Below are positions 51,401-61,359 of a DNA stretch of 64,000 bases, piece after piece. The notes below the pieces were generated by a model. The model made no database searches, was not told the DNA's origin, and saw only the letters and a program-made list of their open reading frames with translations. The translations under genes were made by a program, and so were the position numbers. The stretch's first letter is position 1, and each line of letters opens with the position of its first letter. The DNA comes from Stratiolaelaps scimitus (taxonomy: Eukaryota > Arthropoda > Arachnida > Mesostigmata > Laelapidae): NCBI GenBank assembly GCA_019614645.1, contig JABWDB010000005.1, positions 7,348,001 to 7,412,000 of the forward strand, read 5' to 3'.

Positions 51401-52648
51401 CTCCCTTGGCGACACGGCTGCCTAGTGGTGCTTTTGTCTTTGATGATGCCGATGATCAATGCGTCGAAGTCGGATTTTGTGCGGCGGGGCAGCAGCTGCT
51501 ATCGACAGCGGGTGGTCTTTAAGGGCGGAGCGCTTTGTATCTTGCGAGTAAACAAGCAAGCAAGGCTACGTACGGCCAGCCAAACCGTACCTTACTAAAT
51601 CAGTTATATTTTCAATGGAGGGATGTCTATGTATCTCATGGAAACGAATTTCAAAGTAACATTGAGAATCGACTACGGAAATAGTTGATTAGAATCGAGT
51701 AGAGACGGGAAAATAGTCTCACAACGCTATGGGGACTAAGCTGAGTCTGGGGCATTGTGAGTGGCCCTCGAAACTATCAAACGTTGTATTATGTCTAACC
51801 TAAGAATTGCGTACCTAACACGTTCTATTGTTAGGTGCATATAACGCATTGTAGATGTAACTGTATCCCAAGACACGGCTGTAGGTTTATTGTGAGATCT
51901 GAAAGAATTGTGTGTTTTAATAATCGCATAGTATCGCACAAGTTAACGAATAATCGTATTTATTACTAATATTATATAAGTATATAACATAGTACATCTT
52001 TTATAATCGACCTTGGTTAGCCGCAAGGTTAATTTGTCCCGCTCTGCCATGAAATAGCTGCGTCTAACGGTAGCCACACTGAACTTTAATGATAGAGCAA
52101 CAGAGCGGCCCCCGAACAAGCCTCAACGTTAATGAAAGCATGTGGGCCTAGCATATAGAGATTATATACTAGCTCTGTTAATAGAACTAGTATATGGAAA
52201 TTATATACTGGTTGTTTTAATAGACCACTCGGTACAATGTCTAGATTAATTGCAAGGTGTGCAAATGTAATTCTGTCAAGGAGGGTTCTAAGAAAGCTTG
52301 ACGTGTACAACCGAGATCAAATCCATGCACATGTATTTGGCTAGAAGTACACGTGCATAGGGCGAGTAGTTCAGTATATCACCTAATTTCGTGGTTCATT
52401 TTGTGTTATATACAAATGTGTTCATTATCCTCCGACGAAGACGGTCTTCCTCGTCCGGGGACAGCACATCTGGCACTCCACAGCGCCAAGCGAGTGCAGG
52501 CGCCTCGGCTACCGGGAAAAATCGGCCCGCGGCCGTAGCCAGCATTCGTTACCTTTGGATCCGAGTGGCTCTATTTGAAAAGCATCTCGCCAAAGTTGTT
52601 GACTACCTCGTGGAAAATGCCAGGTAAACAGAGCAAAAAGCGCGCGCG

Positions 52649-52683
<35 letters not shown>

Positions 52684-54916
52684 TTTTTTTTTTAGTCCGT
52701 GCGTACGCAAAATAACACCTCTCTTTCACTCCTGTGATCGTTGATGTGCTGTTGCAGTAAATATTATGAGAAGGACGCCCTCGTCGCTGATCCCGTGTCC
52801 GGTCAGATTCTCGCCTCACTTCTTGGTACGCACGTCGATGGTCGTTCTCGTTCTACTTCGTAACGTCTTATTTAGTTCTTTACTATTGACATTGCTACCG
52901 CCCTGTGATATGGCTTTTCTGGCTTACGTATAGTTACACTCGGGGCCAAGGATAATACAAGGCAAGGCGCGCAACGCTTAGCTCGATTTTCGGCTAAGCT
53001 ACCTTTCTGCGTCCGGCAAACGTCAACCACCGCCTGAGGAGGAGACGCCAAAACTCTTACTTCGTTTAGCCGATATCAACGCGGGATTGCGAATTTTCTT
53101 TATATAATTGGCTTTCATTTTCCTTGCACCGTTGCCGGGGCAATGAAAAGCCTTGTTCTAGATTTTTGCTCTGATAGTTCTTAGGTGTCGACCCCACACG
53201 CGGTTCGCGTTACCCCCCGAACGCTGAAATGAAGTTAAATGAATCATCATCATCTATGATTTTTGGTAGATGACCAAAAAGTTAACCAAGAAGTTCTCCG
53301 AAACACCGGAGAACTTATTGGTTAACTTTTTGAACGGTGGCTTAAAGGCAACATTCGTTAAGCACGAATTACGTTCTAATTCTACGCGTGTCAATCGGTG
53401 CTTGCGTAAACCCTCCGTCAGTTGGGCCCTGTGCGTTGGACTACTCGCGTATGAAAACTCAGGATCATTTCTGGACAGATCCTCCAGCGGATGAGCTTGT
53501 GCAGCGTCACAAGCTAAGCAACGTTCTTGGCGGGTCGACGATGCCGCAACCGAATCGTCAGGGGGTCGGCGTTCATCCCATGCCTACAACGCCACCGAAT
53601 GCGTCCAAGCGGCCCACACTAAGCGTACGTACCGTGAGTCGTTTCGGTTCGCCAACGACCGGCTAAATTTGAATAGAATTTGAATGTAGCTGTGGGCAAA
53701 TGCGGCCAGATAAATTTTCACTCGATTTTGGGTTAGGCACCCTGTTGGCATACTCTCACCGCGCCGCATCTACAATGAGCCAAAAGGATTTCGCGTATGG
53801 CCCAATACTGAGTTGTATTTGGAAAAATTGTAAATGATAAAGCTACGAGTTTGCAATTAATTTCCTCAAATATTATATGTACTAGATGTAATTGTATTCA
53901 TTTATGTTGTGCAAATCGAAAGCATCGAAACATCGAAAACGCACGCAAGTGGCCCTCTTCTCCGTGCAAAGATCAACCTTTCAGGTCCATTCCTAATACA
54001 TGATGCTGATCTCTTATCAAAACAAACAATATTAAGCTCGGCCGGAGAAAAAGACACAGCTTAACAGTGCACGAATTCGTCTTGCCATATACTCTCACAG
54101 TATCGGCGTGCAGCTGGAAGCAGTAGCGAGGATTCGGTCAGCGGTCGAACGTTTCAGTCCGGGGCAACTGCCGCAGCTGGCGGCACCACCGGAAGCATCG
54201 GGGTTGTTGGGACTTACCAGGCCCGTGACTATGTTGAAAGTCTCCACCAAAATCCCCGCTCGACGCTGATCTACGGAAAGAACAATGTAGTCGTCCATCC
54301 GGTACGGTGATCCTAACGCTTAAGTTAATACTGATCCCCATTGAAACTTCACATCATAATGCAAAATATATAAACGGGGTTAATCTCTACAGCTCTTCCA
54401 GCAGAGCTCGATTATCACGCCACGCTAAGATGAATGAACAAATGAAGTGATTTGACAAAACACAGTGCTCGAAGGCGCTCAGAAGCAAGGAGCTACAGCA
54501 AGTAAAAAAAAGAGAGATATCTTTACCAACATTTAGTTTATTGCAGCTATGAATAGTAACAGGGGAGAAATTAGTTGTAGCTGATTGAAGCAGCTGCAAT
54601 CGTTTGTCAACTCTTCCATAGATGTCATTGAATGGGAACGATTAATGTGCAACGTATTTCAATAGAACGAACAGCGACGGCTTAGCCTCAATGTTCACGT
54701 ACTTCAGTGGGCGTTCGCGTTCCTCATAATTAATGCGAACATTCCGACTCATTAGGCTCGAATGTGTAGCTAACTGCCAGGGTCTTCTCCACAGGGTAGA
54801 TAGATATGATAACGGTAGTTGACATGTCATGTTTCCCTCATTATCGATCTCGTTTTGTACTGAGTGGCAGAGCCTAGGCGTCAGCAGGGATGACACATTT
54901 TTTTCTATTCTCTCTA

Positions 54917-54982
<66 letters not shown>

Positions 54983-56120
54983 GTAAAGATATCTCTCTTA
55001 AGTGCAACGTTTCCGCGCGGTATCCATAAACACATTTATTATTTGGCGACTTATAGCACAACTGTCCCGAGCCGTTGCGAGGCTATCTCTCGCTGCATCA
55101 CGAACCTTCCGCGGCCGGTCTCGTGCTAAAATGGACACCAAATCAGCTCATGAATGGGAGTGGCGACTCGACGACGGGTGCCCCGTGTGAATACAGCAAC
55201 GGCTGTACGGCACCTCACTCCATCTACTGGGAACACGCTATTAAGGTAAACAGCATTTTTACATGTCTCCTCATATTCGTTGCTTTGTTGGCCCTTCGCC
55301 AGAGTTGAGTTTTCTTCATTCGCCAGTTTGGTCGTTCGACCGAAGTCACACTGGTCAGACGGTTTTGATCTGAGGTGCGGACAGGTCCTTTCGCCGCGTC
55401 TCACTTCGTTCATTTGTTGCTGCTGTTGTTGTTGTTTCTGTGCTTTTCTTACCACTGTCCAATCGGCATAAAGGTGAAGATGTCCGAGGTGGTGTATCTT
55501 CACTGCCACCAGAACGCGGACCAGGAGGGCAGTTTGGTTTGCGTCGGACAGGATGGTGTGCAACGGCCTCCGATCGTGTTTCCGAAAGGTGACAGCCGCC
55601 AATTGCTGCAGTTCTTGGCCTGTCTCGAGGCTGCCCTACTACCGCTAAGCAGACTCGATCCGCCTCTGGCCACGCAAACGATACACAGCAATCACACGGG
55701 TCAGTAGCAGTGCGGCCAGCTGTAGCTTACCTGAAATTAGGGGAGCATTAGGACACACAGCAGGTTGTTGTTGTTGTTGTTGTTGTCTGAGAGCTCTGTG
55801 TTGTGTAGCTTAGTGAATTCGTTTAGTGGCGTGGAAATGAACTGGTTCGACAGGTTGATTGATTGGTTGGATGGCTGGTGGTGGTCGTGTCCCGGGAGAA
55901 TATTGGTTCTAGAAACGTCACGCTTGAGATCCGGGGAAAAAGAGAGGAGACATAGAGGGGACACATCGAGACTGAGTAATTAAAGTGCACGCTCCTGTTC
56001 CTCGCATGTGGGCTCAAGTATAGAAATTAGCGGATATATCTTAGGGCAGATAGACGTGCGTCTTGTGCGCGAATTCAGCTAGCAGTATAACTAGCGCAGC
56101 CACAGAAATTAAACTGGTGT

Positions 56121-56218
<98 letters not shown>

Positions 56219-59200
56219 GTTCTATACTATTTCGTACATTTGCCTTCGCGTCCGAAACAATCTTCTCCAGGAGGAAAGGTCCTGGCTAAACTGAAACGTC
56301 AAGGGATGTCATCAGCAGCTGAACAAGACCTCGTGTTTCGTGTCATTCATGGGCACGGCCATAAACCTTCCGTTGTTAGCCAGCAGACATGTAGCACCTC
56401 GTCGGATGAATCGGTGGACGTTGACGAGGCGATCGAAATTGACCAGATTGCCGCGGGTGACCTAAAGGTGAGATCGATTTAGCTGAGATCAAGGCAAGGT
56501 GACATTAAAGACAGTGGCTCAGCTGTTTTCTAAACAACCAATACATAGTTACCCTTGCATTGTCTGTTACTGGCGTCTCTTCTTTTTCTTGCTCAACTCG
56601 CCTTCCCTCGTAGGCAAGTGAAGAAAAACAACATTCCCTTAACACAGGACAAACAGGACACATTTCAAATTATTTCTGTACTTCAACTAGATTTTTAGAC
56701 TCATCCTACAACGAATCACAGGATATTTGTTCAAGGTAAAATCCAAATGATATATAGCGCCAATTGTAGAATTACATGTTGGTCGATTACCATGAACGAA
56801 AAAACACCTGTTGTCGTTCCTACAACTAAATTGCAGGGTGGCAACAAACCTAGAAATTCGGTGGAGCTGCCCAAGATGGGAGGTGAAAGTTTGGAAGCTT
56901 TATGCTCCACGATGAGGCGACAGATTCTCAGCAGGGCGTTCTACGGATGTGAGTATTGTACTTCCGAGGAGAACTATGCGGAGAGAATAATTTCAGATTA
57001 GTATCGTCGATATCTGCAATTTGATATGCTCAGGTTTTGTCAGAGTTTCTAGCTTGTTTGCGGAAGACAATCTGTTGAAATGAGGGTTGCACACATTGAA
57101 GAAAAAATGCCGGATTGCTAACTGCACAATAGTTCTCCGACAAAATCCACTTGACGTGTACGTTTTATGACTCACGTATTCTGTGGGGGCGGGCGGTTTA
57201 TTATAGGGTTGGCACATTGTCGGCATCTACGTACCGTGCGCACCCATCTGTCAGGGTTAGTTCACCCACTGGCGGCACCTGCTACCGATCAGCCACTCAG
57301 CTGTATAAAGTGGCAGGAACTGCTATCCAGTGACGGATCGATTCGAGACCCACAAGAGGTGCTCCGCCTCGTATATTTCGGCGGAATTGAGCCAAATCTC
57401 CGAAGCAAGGTAAGATTGCCTGGACCACTCACCAACGTCACGAGTGAAGCCGAGCGAGAGAGAAAGAGCGAGGAGAAGAAGTGAACGTGTTACATTTGAA
57501 CTGAAACACTATGAGTTCGTATACGATTACTGTTAATTGGTCAGTCTGTTTTATCTTGCAGTGATCACAGATTTTGTATACTGTGTAATTTGTCGTGCAA
57601 CAGGTGTGGCCCTATCTTCTCGGTCACTACAGGACGAGCTTCACGCACAAGGAGTGCCGCCAGAAAGATGACAAGAGTCAAGAGGCATTCGAGACAACCA
57701 TGTCTGAGTGGCTTGCCGCAGAGGCCATTGGTAAGTGGCTTTATTCACAGAAATAGACAGAAAATCAATACGCGTTCATCACGTTCAGAACGATTCATTC
57801 CATAGCACGCTTCTGCTGGGTCGGCGTTGCTACGGTGTGCACCGATTCCATCCGGAGGTGGCGCCTGTAATGGCCGCGCTGAAGTGCGATGTTTGTTCCG
57901 GCTTCTTACGCTATGCTAAATCGAAGATCGCATGAGTTTTCCTTTGATGATGATGTTTTCACTACACCGTTGTTTTTGCTACTGCCACTTTAACCACTGC
58001 CGAATTCGGCACGTCAACTTCCTATCGTTCCTTAATGTGCATCCATGAGTACATTCGATGCGAACTGATCCCGAGCACCCGAGTGTTACCCGCCGTGCGT
58101 CAGTTCAATATCACCCGACACTCATTAGACACCCTCGTCCCTTGCCTGTGTACGATGCGGATCGGCTGGCGTACGAAATCTCATCACCGCGAGACGTCGA
58201 CGACAATGACGCCTCGCTCGCTGAACGTCTCGCATGTCACCAACGATAAATATCTCGTGTTCCCGATCATAGTATCTCATTAATGTGGCTAAGACATTGT
58301 GGCTGCGATTGCCTTCACTGATTTCAGTGCGCCAACGGGACAAGGAAACAGCCGCAGCGTTGCGCCTTTCATCGGGAGGTTCAACAACGCAGTGTTCGGA
58401 GATCCCGCTTGCAATGTTGCACGCACTCAGCAGTGACAATAATGACGTGTTCGAGGATGACAACGCCGTTACCGAGGGTGCGTCAACCGACGAGTCTAGC
58501 AAGGGAACGAATAATGAAGCAATTGCCCTGCCGTTATTTTGAGTAGGAGTGGATACACAACGGCATTTGAACATAGCCGTACATCTAATGTATACAATAT
58601 TTGCCGACGAAAGGCCATGGTCGCTCCTATTGACACTTTGTCTCTCTCTCTCTGATTTGGGCATTACATAGAAATCCTTCGGCAGCGTTTGCAAATATCT
58701 TTTTTTTTTGGATATTGGGAAGGTTGTTGTTGTGTCGGAAAAGAACAAGCGCTCGAAATAGCCTGAAACGCCGATTTGTTCCATAAATCGATATCGTACT
58801 TTTCAGGCAACGACACAACAACGACAACGATCGTCGATGAAAATCACATAGACAGTAATGTTGTGGTCAGCGGAGTTGAGGTACGTGGCTTGCGATATGG
58901 GGCTGATATGGAAAAAGACGACGAACTACAACTTTATTAGATAAATCCAGTCTAGTAATTAGCAAATTGCAATGCCCTTACTCAGCGTCAGATATACTCT
59001 GACGCCAGGTGAACATCTTCATCGCCAAAAAAAAATCTACCGTATGACCAAATAGAGAAATGCGAAAAAGCGGTCATTTATACTCTGAAGCATTATCGTT
59101 CAACTGCCATTCAGGAGTGTACAACGAAGTTGTCCTGTGAAGAGGACGATCTCGAGGACAATGACAACGATGATCCTGAAAGGAGCAATGAACACGCGAC

Positions 59201-60682
59201 AACGGGTGATCAGGTGGCTCCCGGCGGTCTCCAGGGACCTCAGCTTCCGAATTCATTGTCTCTGCATGAGCTGACGGTCGAGCCGAGAAGTGAATGTGCT
59301 TCGCCAGCATCGTCATCGGGAGCCGCGTTTACGGTACAATAAACACGAAAGTCATGCTAAAAACGAACACGTCGTCAAAGGATGCCGAGTCTAGTAGCTC
59401 CGTTCAAGAGAGACAGGAGAGACATAGAAGTCCGATCCAAAGCTGTACGATATCACTCTTGTGTTCATGTAGGACACCAGCTAGCCTCTGTTCGTTACGT
59501 GGTTATCATTCTGCATCTCTGTATTTCTCTCCCGTTTCGCTGTAGCGTATCTCGGCAGACATAGAGACACAGGCGCACATACACAAAAGCAGGATTTTTT
59601 TTAATCGAAATATGAATAGAATTTAGCTCTTGTTTATATGTGTTATTGTCGATTACCTCGTTACGTCCATTAACATCACATCATTTTGAGATTGAGTCTC
59701 ATCCATTCACCGTGTTCGTTCACGTTGCTCTCTCGGACATGTCGACTACCGTCGTACTGTGTGGCCTGTGCAGTCCGATCTGTTGGACCTATTCGGCCTG
59801 AATATGCACCGAATCGACAAGGACGTCCGGCGCTGCGATCGCAACGTGTCGTACTTCGCTAACGGGGACAACTTGGACAAGCTACGAAATGTGATGTGCA
59901 CATATGTGTGGGAACACCTCGACGTCGGCTACGTTCAGGGCATGTGCGACTTGGCCGCCCCGCTGCTTGCGATCTTCGATGACGGTAAGAGCCTGAGGTC
60001 GGGGGGGCAGGGGATATGAATGAAGTGTACGTCCACGAAACGATGATTTTTTGAAGAAATAATGATGGCAAGCAAGCGAACAAGCAGCGAAGATGAAAGC
60101 GAAACGTAATAGACAGCTCGGCCTCATTTCTCGGGGTTATTGTTGTTGTACTGGGCTTGCTCTTGTACCTTGTTCTTTGCCCTATATTTCGAGGACGACC
60201 TTCGCCGACAAAGCCTGTGCTCGAAGCTTTACGGCCATTTGTATGCTGAATGGACCAAAAAAATCGTTTGAATTACAATTGTTTTACATTGGCTATATTG
60301 GCTGAACGAGTGCAAATGATGAATCTGTTATGTATTATGTTACGAGTGTCTTTTTACGTGGTAAATTAGTGACCGCAGGGGATACTTACGTAATGCGACA
60401 CTCTCATAAAAACAAGAGGGTGAGGTTGTAACAGAATCACCGCATTTGTTGCATTCGAGTCGTGAAGAAGAAGAAGAAGGATCAATACTATTCAGTTGAT
60501 TCTCATTGCGGTCCGCTTGTGTTTATTACTTCCATGGTGCGGCGCAGAAGTGATGACCTACTCGTGCTTTTGCGAGCTCATGAGAAGGATGGCGGCTAAC
60601 TTCCCCCACGGAGGAGCAATGGATCAACACTTTGCCAACATGCGGTCACTCATACAGGTGGGTAGTTCAAGGTTTCGATACC

Positions 60683-60741
<59 letters not shown>

Positions 60742-61359
60742 AAAACCAAGAACAACTACTTCAGTATAGATTTGAAAGGCGTGTGCCTTTGCTAGGCTAA
60801 ATTCTGATGTACATTACGTTCAGGCTGGGTCAATGACAATTCCTCGATATACTAATTCTATTTGTTGCGTTGGTTGTTTACGCCCCTTCCAGATCTTGGA
60901 CAACGAGGTGTTTTCACTGATGCAGGAAAATGGTGACTACACTCATTTTCAGTTCTGCTATCGATGGTTTCTATTGGACTTCAAGCGAGAGCTTGTCTAC
61001 AATGACGTCTTCCAGGTAAATAGTTATACACGCTTCAGATCTTTTCTCTCTCTCGTAGTTTATCAGCGTTAAGTGGCTCGCGGTCCCAATTGTACCTGTA
61101 TGGAGTGGCTCGCGAAATGTCGCTAATCATTGCCGACAACGTTCAACATTGAAAATGCGTGGATCACTTTTGTTTTGTGCAGTGGCACTAAACGTCTTCT
61201 ACGTGCGGATATTCCAGGTGTGGGAGACGATCTGGGCGGCTCAACAGGTTGCGAGCCCCTCATTTGGTTTGTTCGTCGCGCTGGCCATGGTCAAATATTA
61301 TCGCGAGATCATTCTTGAGAACCGTATGGACTTCACCGATATCATCCGCTTCTTTAACG
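36195..61359 (+). CDS. SGSM: SGSM1/2-type RUN and TBC Rab GAP, 3' partial
   Basis: SGSM proteins couple a RUN domain and a PH-like Rab-binding domain to a TBC domain that stimulates GTP hydrolysis by Rabs; they also bind Rap. Twenty exons: 36195-36371, 38725-38800, 40140-40305, 52441-52623, 52758-52825, 53422-53633, 54101-54301, 55057-55245, 55474-55699, 56271-56467, 56837-56948, 57207-57409, 57604-57730, 58328-58477, 58807-58880, 59115-59333, 59774-59984, 60548-60657, 60893-61015, 61218-61359. Phase holds throughout: 3,166 bases, 1,055 codons and one base over. The start ATG is immediately preceded by an in-frame TAA. The last exon (after DIIRFFN) is not in the window. Intron 3 (12.1 kb) hosts SPTSS on the other strand. 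Paralogue 1 or 2 cannot be told apart. Confidence 0.96.
36372..36551 (+). repeat. GAGAGA/GACAGA tandem tract at SGSM exon 1 donor
   Basis: About 180 bases of almost pure purine on the + strand, built from GAGAGA and GACAGA units, begin right at the GTGAGAATAGAGAGA donor of SGSM exon 1. The tract keeps one frame open (36195-36560), which would read as repeats of R and E if intron 1 were retained. Confidence 0.9.
38725..53633 (+). CDS. SGSM: SGSM exons 2-6, RUN domain
   Basis: The exons are 38725-38800, 40140-40305, 52441-52623, 52758-52825 and 53422-53633, giving residues 60-294. The RUN domain runs from about residue 50 ([20 protein letters not shown]) through [36 protein letters not shown] and [20 protein letters not shown] to [19 protein letters not shown] Ser/Gly-rich insert ([12 protein letters not shown]…) at the start of exon 4 replaces the longer helical linker of vertebrate proteins. 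Exon 4 uses the weaker acceptor CGACGAAG, chosen because only this position keeps phase. Exon 3 is the antisense of a 149-codon frame that is not a gene. Confidence 0.92.
42291..42302 (+). other. tRNA-Trp-type primer-binding-site match
   Basis: TGGTGACCCCGA equals the complement of the 3' end of an arthropod tRNA-Trp (as I recall it) including its CCA. This sequence often sits just inside the 5' LTR of Gypsy-type elements. It is preceded by …GCGCAT, compatible with an LTR end. The bases after it diverge (ACATG), and they form a 14-bp palindrome at 42299-42312. No gag or pol reading frame follows, so at best this is an old LTR fragment in SGSM intron 3. Confidence 0.3.
42392..42422. repeat. 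12-bp perfect stem-loop
   Basis: CATGACAGGGCG (42392-42403) and CGCCCTGTCATG (42411-42422) pair perfectly around the 7-base loop ACACCTC. It lies about 90 bases past the primer-binding-site match and may belong to the same degraded element. Confidence 0.8.
43738..43947 (-). CDS. SPTSS: Serine palmitoyltransferase small subunit (SPTSSA/B-like)
   Basis: The 69-residue protein matches the small activating subunit of serine palmitoyltransferase, the first enzyme of sphingolipid synthesis in the endoplasmic reticulum membrane. The family core is clear: [20 protein letters not shown] followed by EKKVFN and a hydrophobic segment [19 protein letters not shown]. Its length matches the usual ~70 residues. 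The ATG at 43947-43945 directly follows a splice acceptor (ATTGCAG), so a 5' non-coding exon is expected further up the - strand; I did not locate it. The stop is TAA at 43740-43738. It lies within SGSM intron 3, antisense to the host. ATTAAA on the - strand at 43409-43414 is a possible poly(A) signal. Confidence 0.9.
   Translation of the reverse strand: MPEYFDNSITGRLKWLYLQWELLTAIYMLEPWEKKVFNFVAVSTSLILFYVFVFMVPRIAGLLTQTTES
49012..49614 (-). pseudogene. Broken multi-pass membrane-protein-like frame
   Basis: One - strand frame stays open for about 600 bases apart from stops at 49393-49395, about 49076 and about 49036. It reads hydrophobic segments [33 protein letters not shown] and [20 protein letters not shown], then an amphipathic stretch [18 protein letters not shown]. 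It ends near SCFEF before a GTGAGT donor. The pattern recalls arthropod gustatory receptors (membrane segments, then EFEEE…HRY, then a phase-1 exon end), but I cannot assign the family with confidence. It is intronic to SGSM. Confidence 0.3.
50169..50412 (-). pseudogene. Exon-like fragment, possible receptor C-terminal part
   Basis: On the - strand an acceptor-like TTTCATTAG near 50405 opens a frame of about 80 codons that ends SSYE followed by GTAATA, a usable donor. It reads [20 protein letters not shown] and then [13 protein letters not shown], which resembles the last membrane segment of arthropod gustatory receptors. No neighbouring exon was found to complete it. It could be a single gene piece, a pseudogene or chance. 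Confidence 0.28.
52149..52226. repeat. Two tandem 39-bp units
   Basis: Units at 52149-52187 and 52188-52226 share TAG.ATAT.GA.ATTATATACT and TTAATAGA, with about eight differences. It is a minor duplication in SGSM intron 3, about 215 bases before exon 4. Confidence 0.75.
53276..53331. repeat. 25-bp-stem hairpin in SGSM intron 5
   Basis: The left arm at 53276-53300 (AAAAAGTTAACCAAG…CTCCG) and the right arm at 53307-53331 are reverse complements with a single mismatch, around the 6-base loop AAACAC. It lies 90 bases upstream of SGSM exon 6 on the transcribed strand. It is too short and too perfect to be a typical pre-miRNA without testing. Confidence 0.85.
54101..56467 (+). CDS. SGSM: SGSM exons 7-10, PH-like Rab-binding domain
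   Basis: The exons are 54101-54301, 55057-55245, 55474-55699 and 56271-56467, residues 295-565. A low-complexity Ser/Gly/Thr stretch opens exon 7, followed by [61 protein letters not shown] and [19 protein letters not shown]. This block corresponds to the PH-like region through which SGSM proteins bind Rabs. An acidic tail ([15 protein letters not shown]) closes exon 10. Confidence 0.92.
54510..54999. repeat. 490-bp element with perfect 23-bp inverted ends
   Basis: The sequence AAGAGAGATATCTTTACCAACAT at 54510-54532 recurs exactly inverted at 54977-54999. In between are A/T-rich DNA and a (AT)29 tract touching the right end. It occupies most of SGSM intron 7 (54302-55056). The form resembles a MITE, but no clear target-site duplication is visible. 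Confidence 0.6.
54921..54978. repeat. (AT)29 microsatellite
   Basis: This is an uninterrupted AT dinucleotide run in SGSM intron 7. It produces the long IYIYIY frames on both strands, which are not genes. Confidence 0.97.
56121..56216. repeat. Long (TA)n microsatellite
   Basis: About 96 bases of TA repeats with one TTTA interruption lie in SGSM intron 9, ending 54 bases before exon 10. Such a tract close to the acceptor may hinder assembly and splicing analysis. Confidence 0.97.
56837..61359 (+). CDS. SGSM: SGSM exons 11-20, TBC Rab-GAP domain
   Basis: The exons run from residue 566 to 1,055. The TBC fold starts near [20 protein letters not shown] (about 649) and VWPYLLGHY, is interrupted by an acidic insert (exons 14-16, residues 713-860), and resumes at [13 protein letters not shown]. 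Both catalytic fingers are present: IxxDxxR as IDKDVRR (R880) and YxQ as YVQG (Q915), so GAP activity is expected. [33 protein letters not shown] and [10 protein letters not shown] follow. Only the C-terminal helix after DIIRFFN is missing, off the window. Confidence 0.94.
60686..60737. repeat. (TA)26 microsatellite
   Basis: This is an uninterrupted TA run in SGSM intron 18, 28 bases after the exon 18 donor. Confidence 0.97.

Larger units (their letters stand above)
40306..52440 (+). other. SGSM intron 3, 12.1 kb
   Basis: Apart from the nested SPTSS gene, the primer-binding-site match and the broken membrane-protein frames, I see nothing assignable here. Open frames at 41944-42270 +, 44416-44664 -, 46453-46870 (both strands), 47367-47828 and 50845-51339 + have no recognised domain. 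TA tracts lie near 42785-42818 and 45568-45592, a poly-C run near 47038-47049 and a poly-G run near 49885-49892. Confidence 0.5.

Noticed and set aside
54642..55129. IYIYIY-rich frames on both strands
   Set aside because: They are translations of the (AT)29 microsatellite. The part overlapping 55057-55245 is the real SGSM exon 8 in another frame.
58125..58784. 219-codon open frame on the - strand, the longest in the window
   Set aside because: It is antisense to SGSM exon 14, with no recognisable domain and no splice context; it is a shadow.
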